Origin: Pontibacter rufus
Lineage (GTDB): Bacteria > Bacteroidota > Bacteroidia > Cytophagales > Hymenobacteraceae
NCBI RefSeq assembly: GCF_015694705.1
Contig: NZ_JADQDR010000002.1
Coordinates: 389,163 to 453,162 of the forward strand
Reading direction: 5' to 3'
DNA: 64,000 nucleotides
Numbering within the stretch: the first letter of the stretch is position 1; each line of letters opens with the position of its first letter. Positions 56,370-64,000 of this stretch are shown one piece after another. Below the pieces are notes generated by a model. That model was not told where the DNA came from, searched no databases, and saw only the letters and a program-made list of their open reading frames with translations. The position numbers were made by a program, and so were the translations under genes.

Positions 56370-58376
56370 CTATTGTTTTGCAACCGTAACGCCCGGCCAG
56401 CTATCGGTGCGAAACGGAGAAGCGGGCAGCCCGGCACCATTGTAGAGGTTACCGACAGGATTATTTGCCCAATCATACCGCACCGCAACCGGCACAGGCA
56501 CCTTTGGGCTCGACACGACCACATCATTTCCTTCGATTCTAGCATCTGCCCAGTAAAACTTTTTATCAGCTCCCGCGATGGCAAAACCTTTCAACGCCGT
56601 TCCGTCCTTCACCTTTAAACCGCCATCGGTATGCTGAAAAGATATCCGGATTTTATTGCCTTCTGTTTTGTAGGATTGAAAAATAGGGCCTGAAAACGAA
56701 ATCTGCTCACCATACACTTTGGCCCGTGCTATCAGAGCCAGGCGGCGGCCTACTTCCTGTTTGTTCTTTGGATGAATATCCGCGGCTTCACCAATGTCGA
56801 TAGCGACGGCCATACCAGTGTTGGGCGAGGTCAATGTTTTAAGTTGGGCTTCCCGCAACTCGGCCCAGTCTGATTCGCCGGGCTCGGCAGCTACATCCAT
56901 AAAGTTTGCCAGCTGCACAAAGTAAAATGGGAAATCACCTTGCCCCCAGTTTTTGCGCCAGTCGGCAATCATCAGCGGAAACAGTTGCTGGTACTGGTAA
57001 GCCCTGTCCGCATTGCTTTCTCCCTGGTACCAGATAGCGCCGCGGATGGCATAAGGAATTAACGGGTGAATCATGGCATTGTACAGCACCGTCGGCCGGT
57101 TAGGCCCTTCCGGCGCCTGGGGCATGGCAGGCATTTCGCTGGCGGGCATAGCTACTTTATACTTCCAGTCGCCAGCCAAGGCTATTGTCTTGTTACCCGG
57201 CGCAGACAATTTCAGCTGTTCCGGCGCGCCATAAATGCCGCCTCCGCCTGCCGCATCCACCACCCGCACCGTAACAATATTTTCGCCTGCTTTCACCAAA
57301 TTGGCCGGCACCGTATAAGTGCGTGGTTTGTCCCAGCCTTCGGTGCGGCCTATTTCTACGCCATTAAACCAGGTAATGTCATTGTCATCCACCGGGCCCA
57401 GCGTTAGCGTGAGCGTTTTGCCAGCCATACCTGCCGGGAGGTTTATACTTTTGCGAAACCAGACCACGCCATCAAAATCAGGCAGACCGGCTGCTTCCCA
57501 GTTAGCAGGAAGTTGCATGGTTTTCCAAGCAGCATCGTTTACAGCAGCCGTTGCCCAGGCAGCCTTGCCGTTTGCGTAGCCGGGGTCTTTGGCCAGCAGT
57601 TGCTGTTGCCAGTCCTTGTATTGCTGCTGGTATTGCGCCTTCAGCGCTGCCGGATCGGATGGACTTTTCTCCATCTGCTCCACCGCTGGCAAAAAGGCGG
57701 GCATCTGCTTTAAAGACGCGCCGCTAGTCCAGGCTTCGGCAATTGTTCCGCCCCACGAAGTATGGATAAGGCCTATCGGGATGTGCTGGTTCTGGTAGAG
57801 GTTCCGGCCGAAGAAATAAGCAACTGCCGAGAAATCAGCCACCGTTTCCGGGGAGCAGGGCTGCCATCCGCCATTCTCCACCTTCACATCCTGCAGCGGC
57901 ACGGTGCTGGTGGCTTTTTCTACCTGCAGCAACCGGATGTTCGGGTAGTTGGCATTGGCGATTTCCTGCTTGTAGTTCTTAATCTTTCCCCAGCCTTCCA
58001 ACGGCATTTCCATGTTAGACTGGCCCGAACAAACCCATACCTCGCCTATCAATACATTTTTAAGTGTAAGCGGCTCGCCATCGTCAAAGGTAATGGTGTA
58101 TGACTTTTCTCCGGCTGCAGGCGTGGCTACTTTCAGTTTCCAGTTACCGTCTGCGTCTGCCTGGGTGATATAGGTTTTGTTGTTCCAGGAGGTGCTGATG
58201 CGGATGGTTTTATCTTTATCTGCCTTGCCCCACAAGGCCGCATCGGTTTTTTGCTGCAGCACCATGTTATCGCTGAAAATGGCAGGCAACTCCACCTTTG
58301 CAAAGGCCTTATGCCCTGTGCATAGAGCGATAAACAAGTATAAAGCTATTCTGATGTAGGTGGTTTTAGAAATCAT
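56370..58376 (-). CDS. Sialate O-acetylesterase-type carbohydrate esterase
   Basis: 668 residues with a signal peptide ('ALCTGHKAFAK'). The SGNH-type SASA domain is split by a sandwich: nucleophile Ser in 'WVCSGQSNMEMPLEGWG', then a galactose-binding/GH2-like jelly roll (about 270-400, 'DFDGVVWFRKSINLPAGMAG', 'FNGVEIGRTEGWDKPRTYTV'), then 'GAIWYQGESNADRAYQYQQL' and the Asp-His pair in 'ADIHPKNKQEVGRRLALIA'. It removes acetyl groups from sugars. In pectin-type loci the targets are acetylated galactose, rhamnose or galacturonate units and not sialic acid; the name is only the family name. It opens the three-gene unit between the inverted repeats. Confidence 0.92.
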   Translation of the reverse strand: MISKTTYIRIALYLFIALCTGHKAFAKVELPAIFSDNMVLQQKTDAALWGKADKDKTIRISTSWNNKTYITQADADGNWKLKVATPAAGEKSYTITFDDGEPLTLKNVLIGEVWVCSGQSNMEMPLEGWGKIKNYKQEIANANYPNIRLLQVEKATSTVPLQDVKVENGGWQPCSPETVADFSAVAYFFGRNLYQNQHIPIGLIHTSWGGTIAEAWTSGASLKQMPAFLPAVEQMEKSPSDPAALKAQYQQQYKDWQQQLLAKDPGYANGKAAWATAAVNDAAWKTMQLPANWEAAGLPDFDGVVWFRKSINLPAGMAGKTLTLTLGPVDDNDITWFNGVEIGRTEGWDKPRTYTVPANLVKAGENIVTVRVVDAAGGGGIYGAPEQLKLSAPGNKTIALAGDWKYKVAMPASEMPAMPQAPEGPNRPTVLYNAMIHPLIPYAIRGAIWYQGESNADRAYQYQQLFPLMIADWRKNWGQGDFPFYFVQLANFMDVAAEPGESDWAELREAQLKTLTSPNTGMAVAIDIGEAADIHPKNKQEVGRRLALIARAKVYGEQISFSGPIFQSYKTEGNKIRISFQHTDGGLKVKDGTALKGFAIAGADKKFYWADARIEGNDVVVSSPKVPVPVAVRYDWANNPVGNLYNGAGLPASPFRTDSWPGVTVAKQ

Positions 58377-58453
58377 GGCCTTGCGTAGTATGAATCAGTT
58401 ATTGTACTTCTGCCTATTTTTATGAGAGTTTTAACTTCAAGGCTCTTATCAGG

Positions 58454-58567
58454 CTTTTCGCCTCGCCGGCTAGGCCTTACTTTTCTTCTTGATAAGAAAA
58501 GTAAGCAAAAGAATCAAGACCCTCCAAACTCGCTGAACGCTCAAACAGTGGAGGCTCATAAATGCAC
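58454..58567 (-). repeat. Inverted-repeat unit, right copy
   Basis: Reverse complement of the 53762-53876 unit (CTTTTCGCCTCGCCGGC at the left, GGAGGCTCATAAATGCAC at the right) with the same internal stem. It lies in the gap between the esterase (58376) and the GH127/146-like gene stop (58643). The two copies could support inversion or intramolecular recombination of the 4.6 kb between them, or be a dispersed hairpin element. Confidence 0.85.
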
Positions 58568-58642
58568 CTGGCAGAGTTTCTTATTTCGTAGAGACAAATT
58601 ATTTATAACAATTAACGAGAATGCCTCAGCGTGTATGGCATT

Positions 58643-60721
58643 CTATTTCACAACCGGGAAAGCGACCACTCGCACCTTCGTGCAGCCGTATGGAACGAGT
58701 GTAATCGTCTCTACCTTATCATCTACCTGCCCCATAAACAAGCCGTCCCGGGCTGTAACCGGCTGTGGCGCTGTCCCGTTCTCGATGGTCTTCCAGCCGG
58801 GTATTTTCTTGGCCGGCGCCGTAATTTCTATGGGCGCATGTTGCAGGTTCCACACAAAGTCCTCTGTAACGGGCTTTACTTTCCTGACTTCCAGGTTTTC
58901 GGCAGGGGCCTGCACCACTTTCTGTAGCAAGCCATAGTTCCAGGCTCCTTTCGGGAACACGCTGTAGTAGTCGCCTTCTTTTTCGTCATGGCCTTTCTCC
59001 CACTTCTCTTCCAGTTTGAGGGCATACACCAGCGGCCCGCGCTCCACCGTTCTGGAATTGCGGCCCCAGTTAGACGTGCTCACTTCCATCGGCAACTGTA
59101 AAGCTAGCTTGTCGTTGTTCTGCCAGGTTCTGTTGATGGTGATGATTTGACCACCTTCCGCTGAGCGAAGCTGTTGCCCGTTCAAAGAAACAATGGCTTG
59201 CTGGCACCACGACGGAATGCGCAATTGCAACGGGAAAGCTACGTCCCCGCTGGTATTTAGATGAAAGGTGATAACGTCATCAAAAGGATAGCTGGTTTCT
59301 TCATCTATCACCACTTCGGTTTGTTTTTCGCCTACTTTGGCTGTGATTTGATTGGGGCTGTATTCTAAAGCCGCCAGTCCTTTATCCGGCGTGGCATACC
59401 ACAGGTGAGAAGCAAACTTGGTCCAGCCCTGGTGCATGTTGGCCAGGCAGCAGGTATAGCCGCTGCGCATCCCGAATACGTTGTTCATCTCCCGTTCAAA
59501 AGGAAGCGAGAAATTGAACACGCCCCGCTTTACCTGCACCTGGTTGGCTATCTGGAAATACTGCTTGTTGTTGTAATCGTCGGTGGTTTGGGTGGGCAGC
59601 GCGTTAAAGGTCATCCGCTCCAGCGCATCCATGTAGCGCTGGTCACCGGTGATGCCGATAATCTCCTCCAGAGAGTACATAGATTCTACAATTGCGCAGA
59701 GTTCTGTACCCTGCGTGGGGTTGTTGCCATGCAGGTCTTCGTCGGCCGAGAACATGCCATAGGGCAGCCCGTGCAGCGTCATCAGGTCATTAAAGCCTGT
59801 ATTGAGAGCCTTGAGATACTGCACGTCGCCGGTACGCTGGTAGTTTACAGCCGGGTCTTTGATGGCCATGGCTACGTTCACGCCGTGGCGGTGCATCCAG
59901 TTCTGGTCATTTTGCTGCGTCGCCGCGTTGATGGCCCAATCCCGGTTGCCCAGCCAGGTGCTCCACGGAAACGTCTGCGACTCTATGAGTGCGGCCAGTT
60001 CCAGGAGCGATTTGTCTTTGGTGATGCCGTAGAGCCACTGCGCCATCAGCACGTTGTCGTGCCCCCGCGACTCCGACCATTCCGTCCAGTTCCCGATAGG
60101 TGCCTTTTTTAAGGCCTCCTGCTGGTAATTGAAATAGCGGGTCATAAACGGAATCACCCGTTCGTCGCCGGTAGCCGTGTAATATTGCTTCAGCACTTTC
60201 AGCATAATCATTTTAGGCCACCAATCCTCGCCCAGTTCCGGGTTGTCGGCCGTTATTTTGGCGCCGCTCTCCCGCTCTGCTTTGGTGATGGGGCCGAAGT
60301 AACCGGATGGCCGCTGGTTATCGAGCGTCCAGTTGATGTACTGCAGCACTTTTTCCTGCAGCGCTTTATCATCCAGCAGGTAAGCCAAAGGCACCGCACC
60401 GTCGAGCCAGTAAGGTGTCTCTTCCCAGCCGTCGCCCTGGCCGCCGAGCCAGCCGTTGTCGTCCCGCACTTTGGCGTATACTTCGTCCAGGTGGCCGGTG
60501 GTGCCGTCACGCATAATTTGCAGCTGGTGCAAAAGCCAGCCCTGGGGCTTAATCGCTCCCAAAGGAAGTTCTATGTATACGGGTGCCACATAGGCGGCCG
60601 TGCCGGCAACCGGCGCAGGCGTTATTGTTTCCGGGTTAGAAACAACTTCCGCCGGCTGTCCCGGTTTGCAGGACGCACACAACAAGACTGATAAAGATGC
60701 TGCTACCAGGTTCTTTTTCAT
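58643..60721 (-). CDS. GH127/GH146-like beta-L-arabinofuranosidase lipoprotein
   Basis: 692 residues with a lipobox ('LSVLLCASCKPG'). The (alpha/alpha)6-barrel of the DUF1680 clan is followed by a beta-sandwich. Zinc-binding and catalytic residues match Bifidobacterium HypBA1 in pattern: E340 and C342 in 'GTELCAIVE', and C424-C425 in 'GYTCCLANMH'. In HypBA1 these are E338, C340, C417 (nucleophile) and C418. It removes beta-L-arabinofuranose, found in plant cell-wall proteins and pectic side chains. 'WEETPYWLDGAVPLAYLLDD' is the family N-terminal signature. GH127 and GH146 cannot be separated by eye. Confidence 0.88.
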   Translation of the reverse strand: MKKNLVAASLSVLLCASCKPGQPAEVVSNPETITPAPVAGTAAYVAPVYIELPLGAIKPQGWLLHQLQIMRDGTTGHLDEVYAKVRDDNGWLGGQGDGWEETPYWLDGAVPLAYLLDDKALQEKVLQYINWTLDNQRPSGYFGPITKAERESGAKITADNPELGEDWWPKMIMLKVLKQYYTATGDERVIPFMTRYFNYQQEALKKAPIGNWTEWSESRGHDNVLMAQWLYGITKDKSLLELAALIESQTFPWSTWLGNRDWAINAATQQNDQNWMHRHGVNVAMAIKDPAVNYQRTGDVQYLKALNTGFNDLMTLHGLPYGMFSADEDLHGNNPTQGTELCAIVESMYSLEEIIGITGDQRYMDALERMTFNALPTQTTDDYNNKQYFQIANQVQVKRGVFNFSLPFEREMNNVFGMRSGYTCCLANMHQGWTKFASHLWYATPDKGLAALEYSPNQITAKVGEKQTEVVIDEETSYPFDDVITFHLNTSGDVAFPLQLRIPSWCQQAIVSLNGQQLRSAEGGQIITINRTWQNNDKLALQLPMEVSTSNWGRNSRTVERGPLVYALKLEEKWEKGHDEKEGDYYSVFPKGAWNYGLLQKVVQAPAENLEVRKVKPVTEDFVWNLQHAPIEITAPAKKIPGWKTIENGTAPQPVTARDGLFMGQVDDKVETITLVPYGCTKVRVVAFPVVK

Positions 60722-60807
60722 GTTATTAGATTTGCTGTAAGTGCAGCAACGTAAGTATAAACCGCCTGACCTGAAACATGACAGGCCATCTACGTATATT
60801 CCAGGTT

Positions 60808-62679
60808 TTATTTAACTGCCGACGCTTCAATCTCGACTAACGAAGGGTCATATAATTTGCTGTTCACTTCTCTCAGCTTCTCGGCAGGCACCTTCATTAC
60901 CTTCCGATCGTACGTCATCAGGCCATTGGTTTCTACCTCCACATCTGTCGTCTGGGTATAAACGGCTGCCGATAATCCTTTTTTAATCAGCTCCTGCAGC
61001 TTTTCGGTAAAGGATTTATACTTGTCAAACAACTCATCGGCATTCTTGAACGTCTGGTAGCCCCAGTTGTCTTTCTGCTGCCAGGTATGGCCCGGTACCG
61101 GCAGGCCCAATCCGCCAAACTCACCCAGTACAATGGCCTGGTCGTCTCCGAACAGGTCGGGGCGCGGCATGGCCGGGCCCGGATAGCGGTGTAAATCTAT
61201 AATGTGGCCCACCGGATGATAATTGCCGCCGCTGGCGCTGTTAACCAGCCGCGACGGGTCGCGCTCCATTGTCCAGTTCACAATTTCCACTGTTTTAAAC
61301 TGTCCCCACGCTTCGTTAAAAGGCACCCATACTACAATGCTCGGGAAGTTGTAGAGGTCATCCATGATTTCAGCCCATTCGGTGCGGTATATCTTTTCCG
61401 ATTCCGCTGTGCGGGTCATGTCTTCGCCCTCGCCCGTTATACCGGGATGGTTGCCCCAGCTTGCGCCTAAATCTCCGCTGGGCATATCCTGCCACACCAG
61501 CATACCTGCTTTGTCGCAATGATAGTACCAGCGGGCTGGCTCCACCTTCACGTGCTTGCGTATCATATTAAAGCCCATGTCCTTGGTTTTATCGATGTCA
61601 GAGACCAAAGCTTCCTCGGTAGGGGCCGTATAAAGGCCGTCCGGCCACCAGCCCTGGTCGAGCGGACCGTACTGAAATACAAATTTGTTGTTGAGCAGCA
61701 ACCGCTGGATGCCATCTTCGTCGGGCCCTACACTGATTTTGCGCATGGCAAAATAACTGTCCGCTTCATCCACCACTTTCCCGTTCCGCACTATGGCGAT
61801 GTGCAAATCATACAGGAACGGTTCTTTCGGCGACCACAGCTTCGGATTTTTTACCGGCAGCACAGCGGCCGCATTTGCTTTTACCAGCTGCTCCGCCACT
61901 TTATTTTTCCCGTCCCAGGCCGATACGCGCAACTGGTCGTTGGCCTGCAGGTTCTCTATTTCTGCCGTTACGGTTAGGGTCTGTTTGTCGATGTCGGGCG
62001 TTTGCCGGGTGTCGCTGATGTATGTTTTCGGAACCGGCTCCAGCCACACCGTTTGCCAGATGCCGGTTACCGGCGTGTACCAGATGCCTTCGGGCTTGTT
62101 TACCTGCTTGCCGCGCGGCTGCGGGCCTTCGTCTGTCGGGTCCCACACCCGCACGGCAATTTCCTGCTGTGCTCCTCTTTTCAGGGCTGAGGTGATGTCG
62201 AAAGTGAAGGGGTCGTAGCCGCCCTGGTGCGTTCCTACTTTCTGGCCGTTCACGTATACTTCCGCATCCCAGTCCACAGCGCCAAAGTGCAGCAGTACGT
62301 TTTGTCTGCGGATTTTGGCGGGCACTTTTATTGTCTTTTTATACCATAGCACCTTGTCTTTGCCAACCATTTTGCCTACACCCGACAAAGCCGACTCAAC
62401 AGGATAAGGCACCAGAATATTACCATCAAACGAACCGGGTACACTTTCCTGCTGTGCTTTTGGCTGAATACTGTACTGCCAGAGGCCGTTCAGGTTCTGC
62501 CAGTTCTCGCGCACCAGTTGCGGCCGCGGGTATTCGGGCAGCGGGTTTTCCGGATTCACTTTCTCAGCCCAGGGCGTGGTAATTTTGCCCGGCACAATAT
62601 GCCAGGCTGAGGTTTGGGCACTGACTATACCTGCCTGAAACAGCAAGGTTAAGAGGAGTAGATAGTATGTTTTCTTCAT
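60808..62679 (-). CDS. GH2-family glycosidase
   Basis: The ATG at 62679 gives 623 residues and a normal signal peptide ('LLTLLFQAGIVSAQ'); 16 upstream codons are rejected. Only three GH2 domains are present: jelly roll ('KVLWYKKTIKVPAKIRRQNV'), immunoglobulin-like and TIM barrel. The acid/base is E456 in 'VVWVPFNEAWGQ' and the nucleophile is E520 in 'IVLGEFGGLGLP'. The compact form differs from both GH2 proteins of the HTCS locus. GH2 enzymes of this type include beta-galactosidases, glucuronidases and arabinopyranosidases; the context of arabinosidases on both sides suggests an arabinose or galactose side-chain enzyme. Confidence 0.9.
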   Translation of the reverse strand: MKKTYYLLLLTLLFQAGIVSAQTSAWHIVPGKITTPWAEKVNPENPLPEYPRPQLVRENWQNLNGLWQYSIQPKAQQESVPGSFDGNILVPYPVESALSGVGKMVGKDKVLWYKKTIKVPAKIRRQNVLLHFGAVDWDAEVYVNGQKVGTHQGGYDPFTFDITSALKRGAQQEIAVRVWDPTDEGPQPRGKQVNKPEGIWYTPVTGIWQTVWLEPVPKTYISDTRQTPDIDKQTLTVTAEIENLQANDQLRVSAWDGKNKVAEQLVKANAAAVLPVKNPKLWSPKEPFLYDLHIAIVRNGKVVDEADSYFAMRKISVGPDEDGIQRLLLNNKFVFQYGPLDQGWWPDGLYTAPTEEALVSDIDKTKDMGFNMIRKHVKVEPARWYYHCDKAGMLVWQDMPSGDLGASWGNHPGITGEGEDMTRTAESEKIYRTEWAEIMDDLYNFPSIVVWVPFNEAWGQFKTVEIVNWTMERDPSRLVNSASGGNYHPVGHIIDLHRYPGPAMPRPDLFGDDQAIVLGEFGGLGLPVPGHTWQQKDNWGYQTFKNADELFDKYKSFTEKLQELIKKGLSAAVYTQTTDVEVETNGLMTYDRKVMKVPAEKLREVNSKLYDPSLVEIEASAVK

Positions 62680-62804
62680 TGGATAAATGTTTAAGGTACT
62701 TCTTTTAATGTGATAAAACAGGTGCATGCGCTACAGCACGGGTTATAATTAAAGCGCATTGCCAGGTTAATTTAGTAAATATTTCATGGGGATAGCCCCT
62801 AACT

Positions 62805-63827
62805 CTAATCATTTGCCAAAACAGGATAATAAAAACTATTCTTTTCAATCACAAGCTTATCTGTACCTGAGGCTTTGTCTTTAGCGAAATGTGCTTTTAC
62901 AATAGCCGTTACCCGGGGACCTACGGTAGTATTGGATTGATGCGTGTGGAAGACATAGTATAAATCACCGTTGCCGTCTCTTACAAAATCGCCATGACCA
63001 GTTCCGTTTACGCCAATGTCTTTCCTGCTTAACACCGGGTTGCCTTTATACTTTTGCCAGGGACCCATTGGGCTTTTGCTCACCGCATAGCCTACGGCAT
63101 AATCCGGGTTGCGGAAATCGTTGGCGCTGTACACCAGGTAATAAAGGCCTTTGTGTTTCAGTATGGACGGGCCTTCCGAAACGGGCCATTCGGCATTAGC
63201 CGTGTTTTCCCAGGGTTCCTTTGCCGAAAGAACTTCCTTCAGTGTTTCAGACTTTATCGCCGAAAATTCATCTGTCATTTCTGCCACAAACACCCGGTTG
63301 CCGTCCGTTAACCGCACGTGGTACAGGTACTTTTTGCCGTCATCATCTATAAAAACGAAAGGGTCGATTTGCTTTACCGGCGCTGCCAAAGGCTCTTTGA
63401 TATTTTGTGTAAACGGCCCGAGCGGACTGTCGCTTTGGGCAATGGCGATGTGCTCGTTGGCTGTATATGCCATGTAAAACTTATTTTTATATTTAAAAAC
63501 CTGCGGCGCCCAGAAGCCTTTGTCGCCAAAAACATCTCCTTTCTTCAGTGCAAAGCCATCTTTAACACCTTTTGGGCCTTCCCAGGTTTTCATATCTCCG
63601 GACGTATACACCAGGAATCCTTCATCAGCGCCGCTGCCCACCGTGCCATACAGGTAATATGTACCTTTGTTGTAGAAAATGGTAGGGTCGGCCAAGGCAA
63701 TCCGGCTGCCGGCATCTGTTGCTTGTGTTTGCGCGATTACGGGGCAGGCAGTTAGCCAAAGTATAAACAGCGTTAGTATAGAAACGCTGGCTGCACTGGA
63801 TTTGCAGGTATAAATTTTTATCTTCAT
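62805..63827 (-). CDS. GH43-family glycosidase, secreted
   Basis: The ATG at 63827 gives 340 residues; the open frame also has a GTG at 63834-63836. The signal peptide is 'TLFILWLTACPVIAQ', with a Cys that might make it a lipoprotein, though the AQ cleavage looks better. Triad: D in 'ALADPTIFYNKGTYYLYGTV', D in 'QIDPFVFIDDDGKKYLYHVR' and E in 'VSEGPSILKHKGLYYLVYSA'. 'NGTGHGDFVRDGNGDLYYVF' is the metal-site loop. It is the seventh intact GH43 of the window. Same-strand neighbours GH2 and GH172-like suggest one arabinoside-degrading transcript. Confidence 0.92.
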   Translation of the reverse strand: MKIKIYTCKSSAASVSILTLFILWLTACPVIAQTQATDAGSRIALADPTIFYNKGTYYLYGTVGSGADEGFLVYTSGDMKTWEGPKGVKDGFALKKGDVFGDKGFWAPQVFKYKNKFYMAYTANEHIAIAQSDSPLGPFTQNIKEPLAAPVKQIDPFVFIDDDGKKYLYHVRLTDGNRVFVAEMTDEFSAIKSETLKEVLSAKEPWENTANAEWPVSEGPSILKHKGLYYLVYSANDFRNPDYAVGYAVSKSPMGPWQKYKGNPVLSRKDIGVNGTGHGDFVRDGNGDLYYVFHTHQSNTTVGPRVTAIVKAHFAKDKASGTDKLVIEKNSFYYPVLAND

Positions 63828-63892
63828 TATGTTCACACTTGATTCATACTTGCACTTCTGTTCTGTTTGCTTAAAGTCTTTTCCTGTGATTG

Positions 63893-64000
63893 CTAATTCA
63901 CCTCCAAATCATTTTTAGAAGGCAGCTTGGGGAAAGGAGCATGTGGTTCTGCCTGGTACCAGTACACCACCGAGCTCATATCCGACTGCTGGGGCAGGTA
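63893..64000 (-). CDS. C-terminus of a GH172/DUF2961-like protein (cut by window edge)
   Basis: The last 35 codons of a minus-strand gene enter from the right edge and stop at TAG 63893-63895. The reading contains 'DMSSVVYWYQAEPHAPFPKL', which I recall as the conserved end of DUF2961 proteins (now GH172), where SSVAYWYQ-x-EPH precedes a Pro-rich end. GH172 members act on D-arabinofuranosides or fructofuranosides. The short overlap limits certainty; position next to GH43 fits. Confidence 0.6.
   Translation of the reverse strand, partial: YLPQQSDMSSVVYWYQAEPHAPFPKLPSKNDLEVN

Noticed and set aside
58422..58937. Plus-strand frame of 171 codons over the right inverted repeat
   Set aside because: It begins in the repeat and continues antisense to the GH127/146-like gene; no domain.

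Overview
The window looks like chromosomal DNA of a Bacteroidota species. The evidence is two SusC/SusD pairs, a hybrid two-component (HTCS) regulator, a DUF6660-type protein paired with a TonB receptor, secreted lipoproteins with Bacteroidota-style lipoboxes, and a TAnnTTTG-type promoter. The protein style, moderate G+C and very frequent AAGTATA/TATACTT heptamer suggest Cytophagales, perhaps Hymenobacteraceae (Pontibacter-like). That placement is recalled and inferred, not searched. The window is mostly polysaccharide-utilisation DNA. No rRNA, tRNA, CRISPR array, transposase or integrase gene was seen.

Region 1 (1-10142, minus strand) is one transcription-like unit. It reads a three-part ThuA/dehydrogenase/azurin lipoprotein, a tagatose-3-epimerase-like TIM barrel, a Gfo/Idh/MocA oxidoreductase lacking the usual EKP lysine, SusC, and a SusD cut by the left edge. 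It looks like an oxidative (keto-sugar) sugar module. A perfect 20-bp palindrome lies 86 bp upstream of the first gene. Region 2 (10607-15039, minus) is a partly decayed arabinan block: a GH51 pseudogene, an intact GH43 arabinanase, a GH43 pseudogene and an intact GH51 arabinofuranosidase.

Region 3 (15396-28047) is mainly non-PUL: a secreted protein of unknown function, a response-regulator remnant, a PAP2 phosphatase, a TolC/adaptor/RND efflux operon with ATGA overlaps, an M28 peptidase, one GH43 lipoprotein, an MBL-fold hydrolase and a DEAD-box helicase. REP-like palindromic pairs sit in two gaps.

Region 4 (28218-46295, minus) is a complete HTCS-controlled utilisation locus: regulator, SusC, SusD, GH30, two GH2 enzymes and a GH43-like protein. 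GH30 endo-beta-1,6-galactanase-like and GH2 beta-galactosidase-like enzymes, together with the many arabinosidases in the window, suggest arabinogalactan or rhamnogalactan side chains plus arabinan as substrates. Region 5 (46541-49123, plus) is a DUF6660-like protein and a TonB receptor, divergent from the regulator.

Region 6 (49463-64000, minus) continues the carbohydrate genes: aldose epimerase, three GH43 enzymes, a sialate-type O-acetylesterase, a GH127/146-like beta-L-arabinofuranosidase, a GH2, another GH43 and the C-terminus of a GH172-like protein at the right edge. It is interrupted by an AT-rich PLD-type nuclease gene (50796-51905) that looks foreign. A 114-bp repeat in inverted orientation brackets three of these genes (53762-58567).

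As a working model, outer-membrane SusCD pairs import oligosaccharides that the surface and periplasmic GH43, GH51, GH127, GH30 and GH2 enzymes trim to arabinose and galactose. The HTCS senses a released sugar and the epimerase speeds sugar entry into catabolism. All enzyme specificities are inferred from family motifs.
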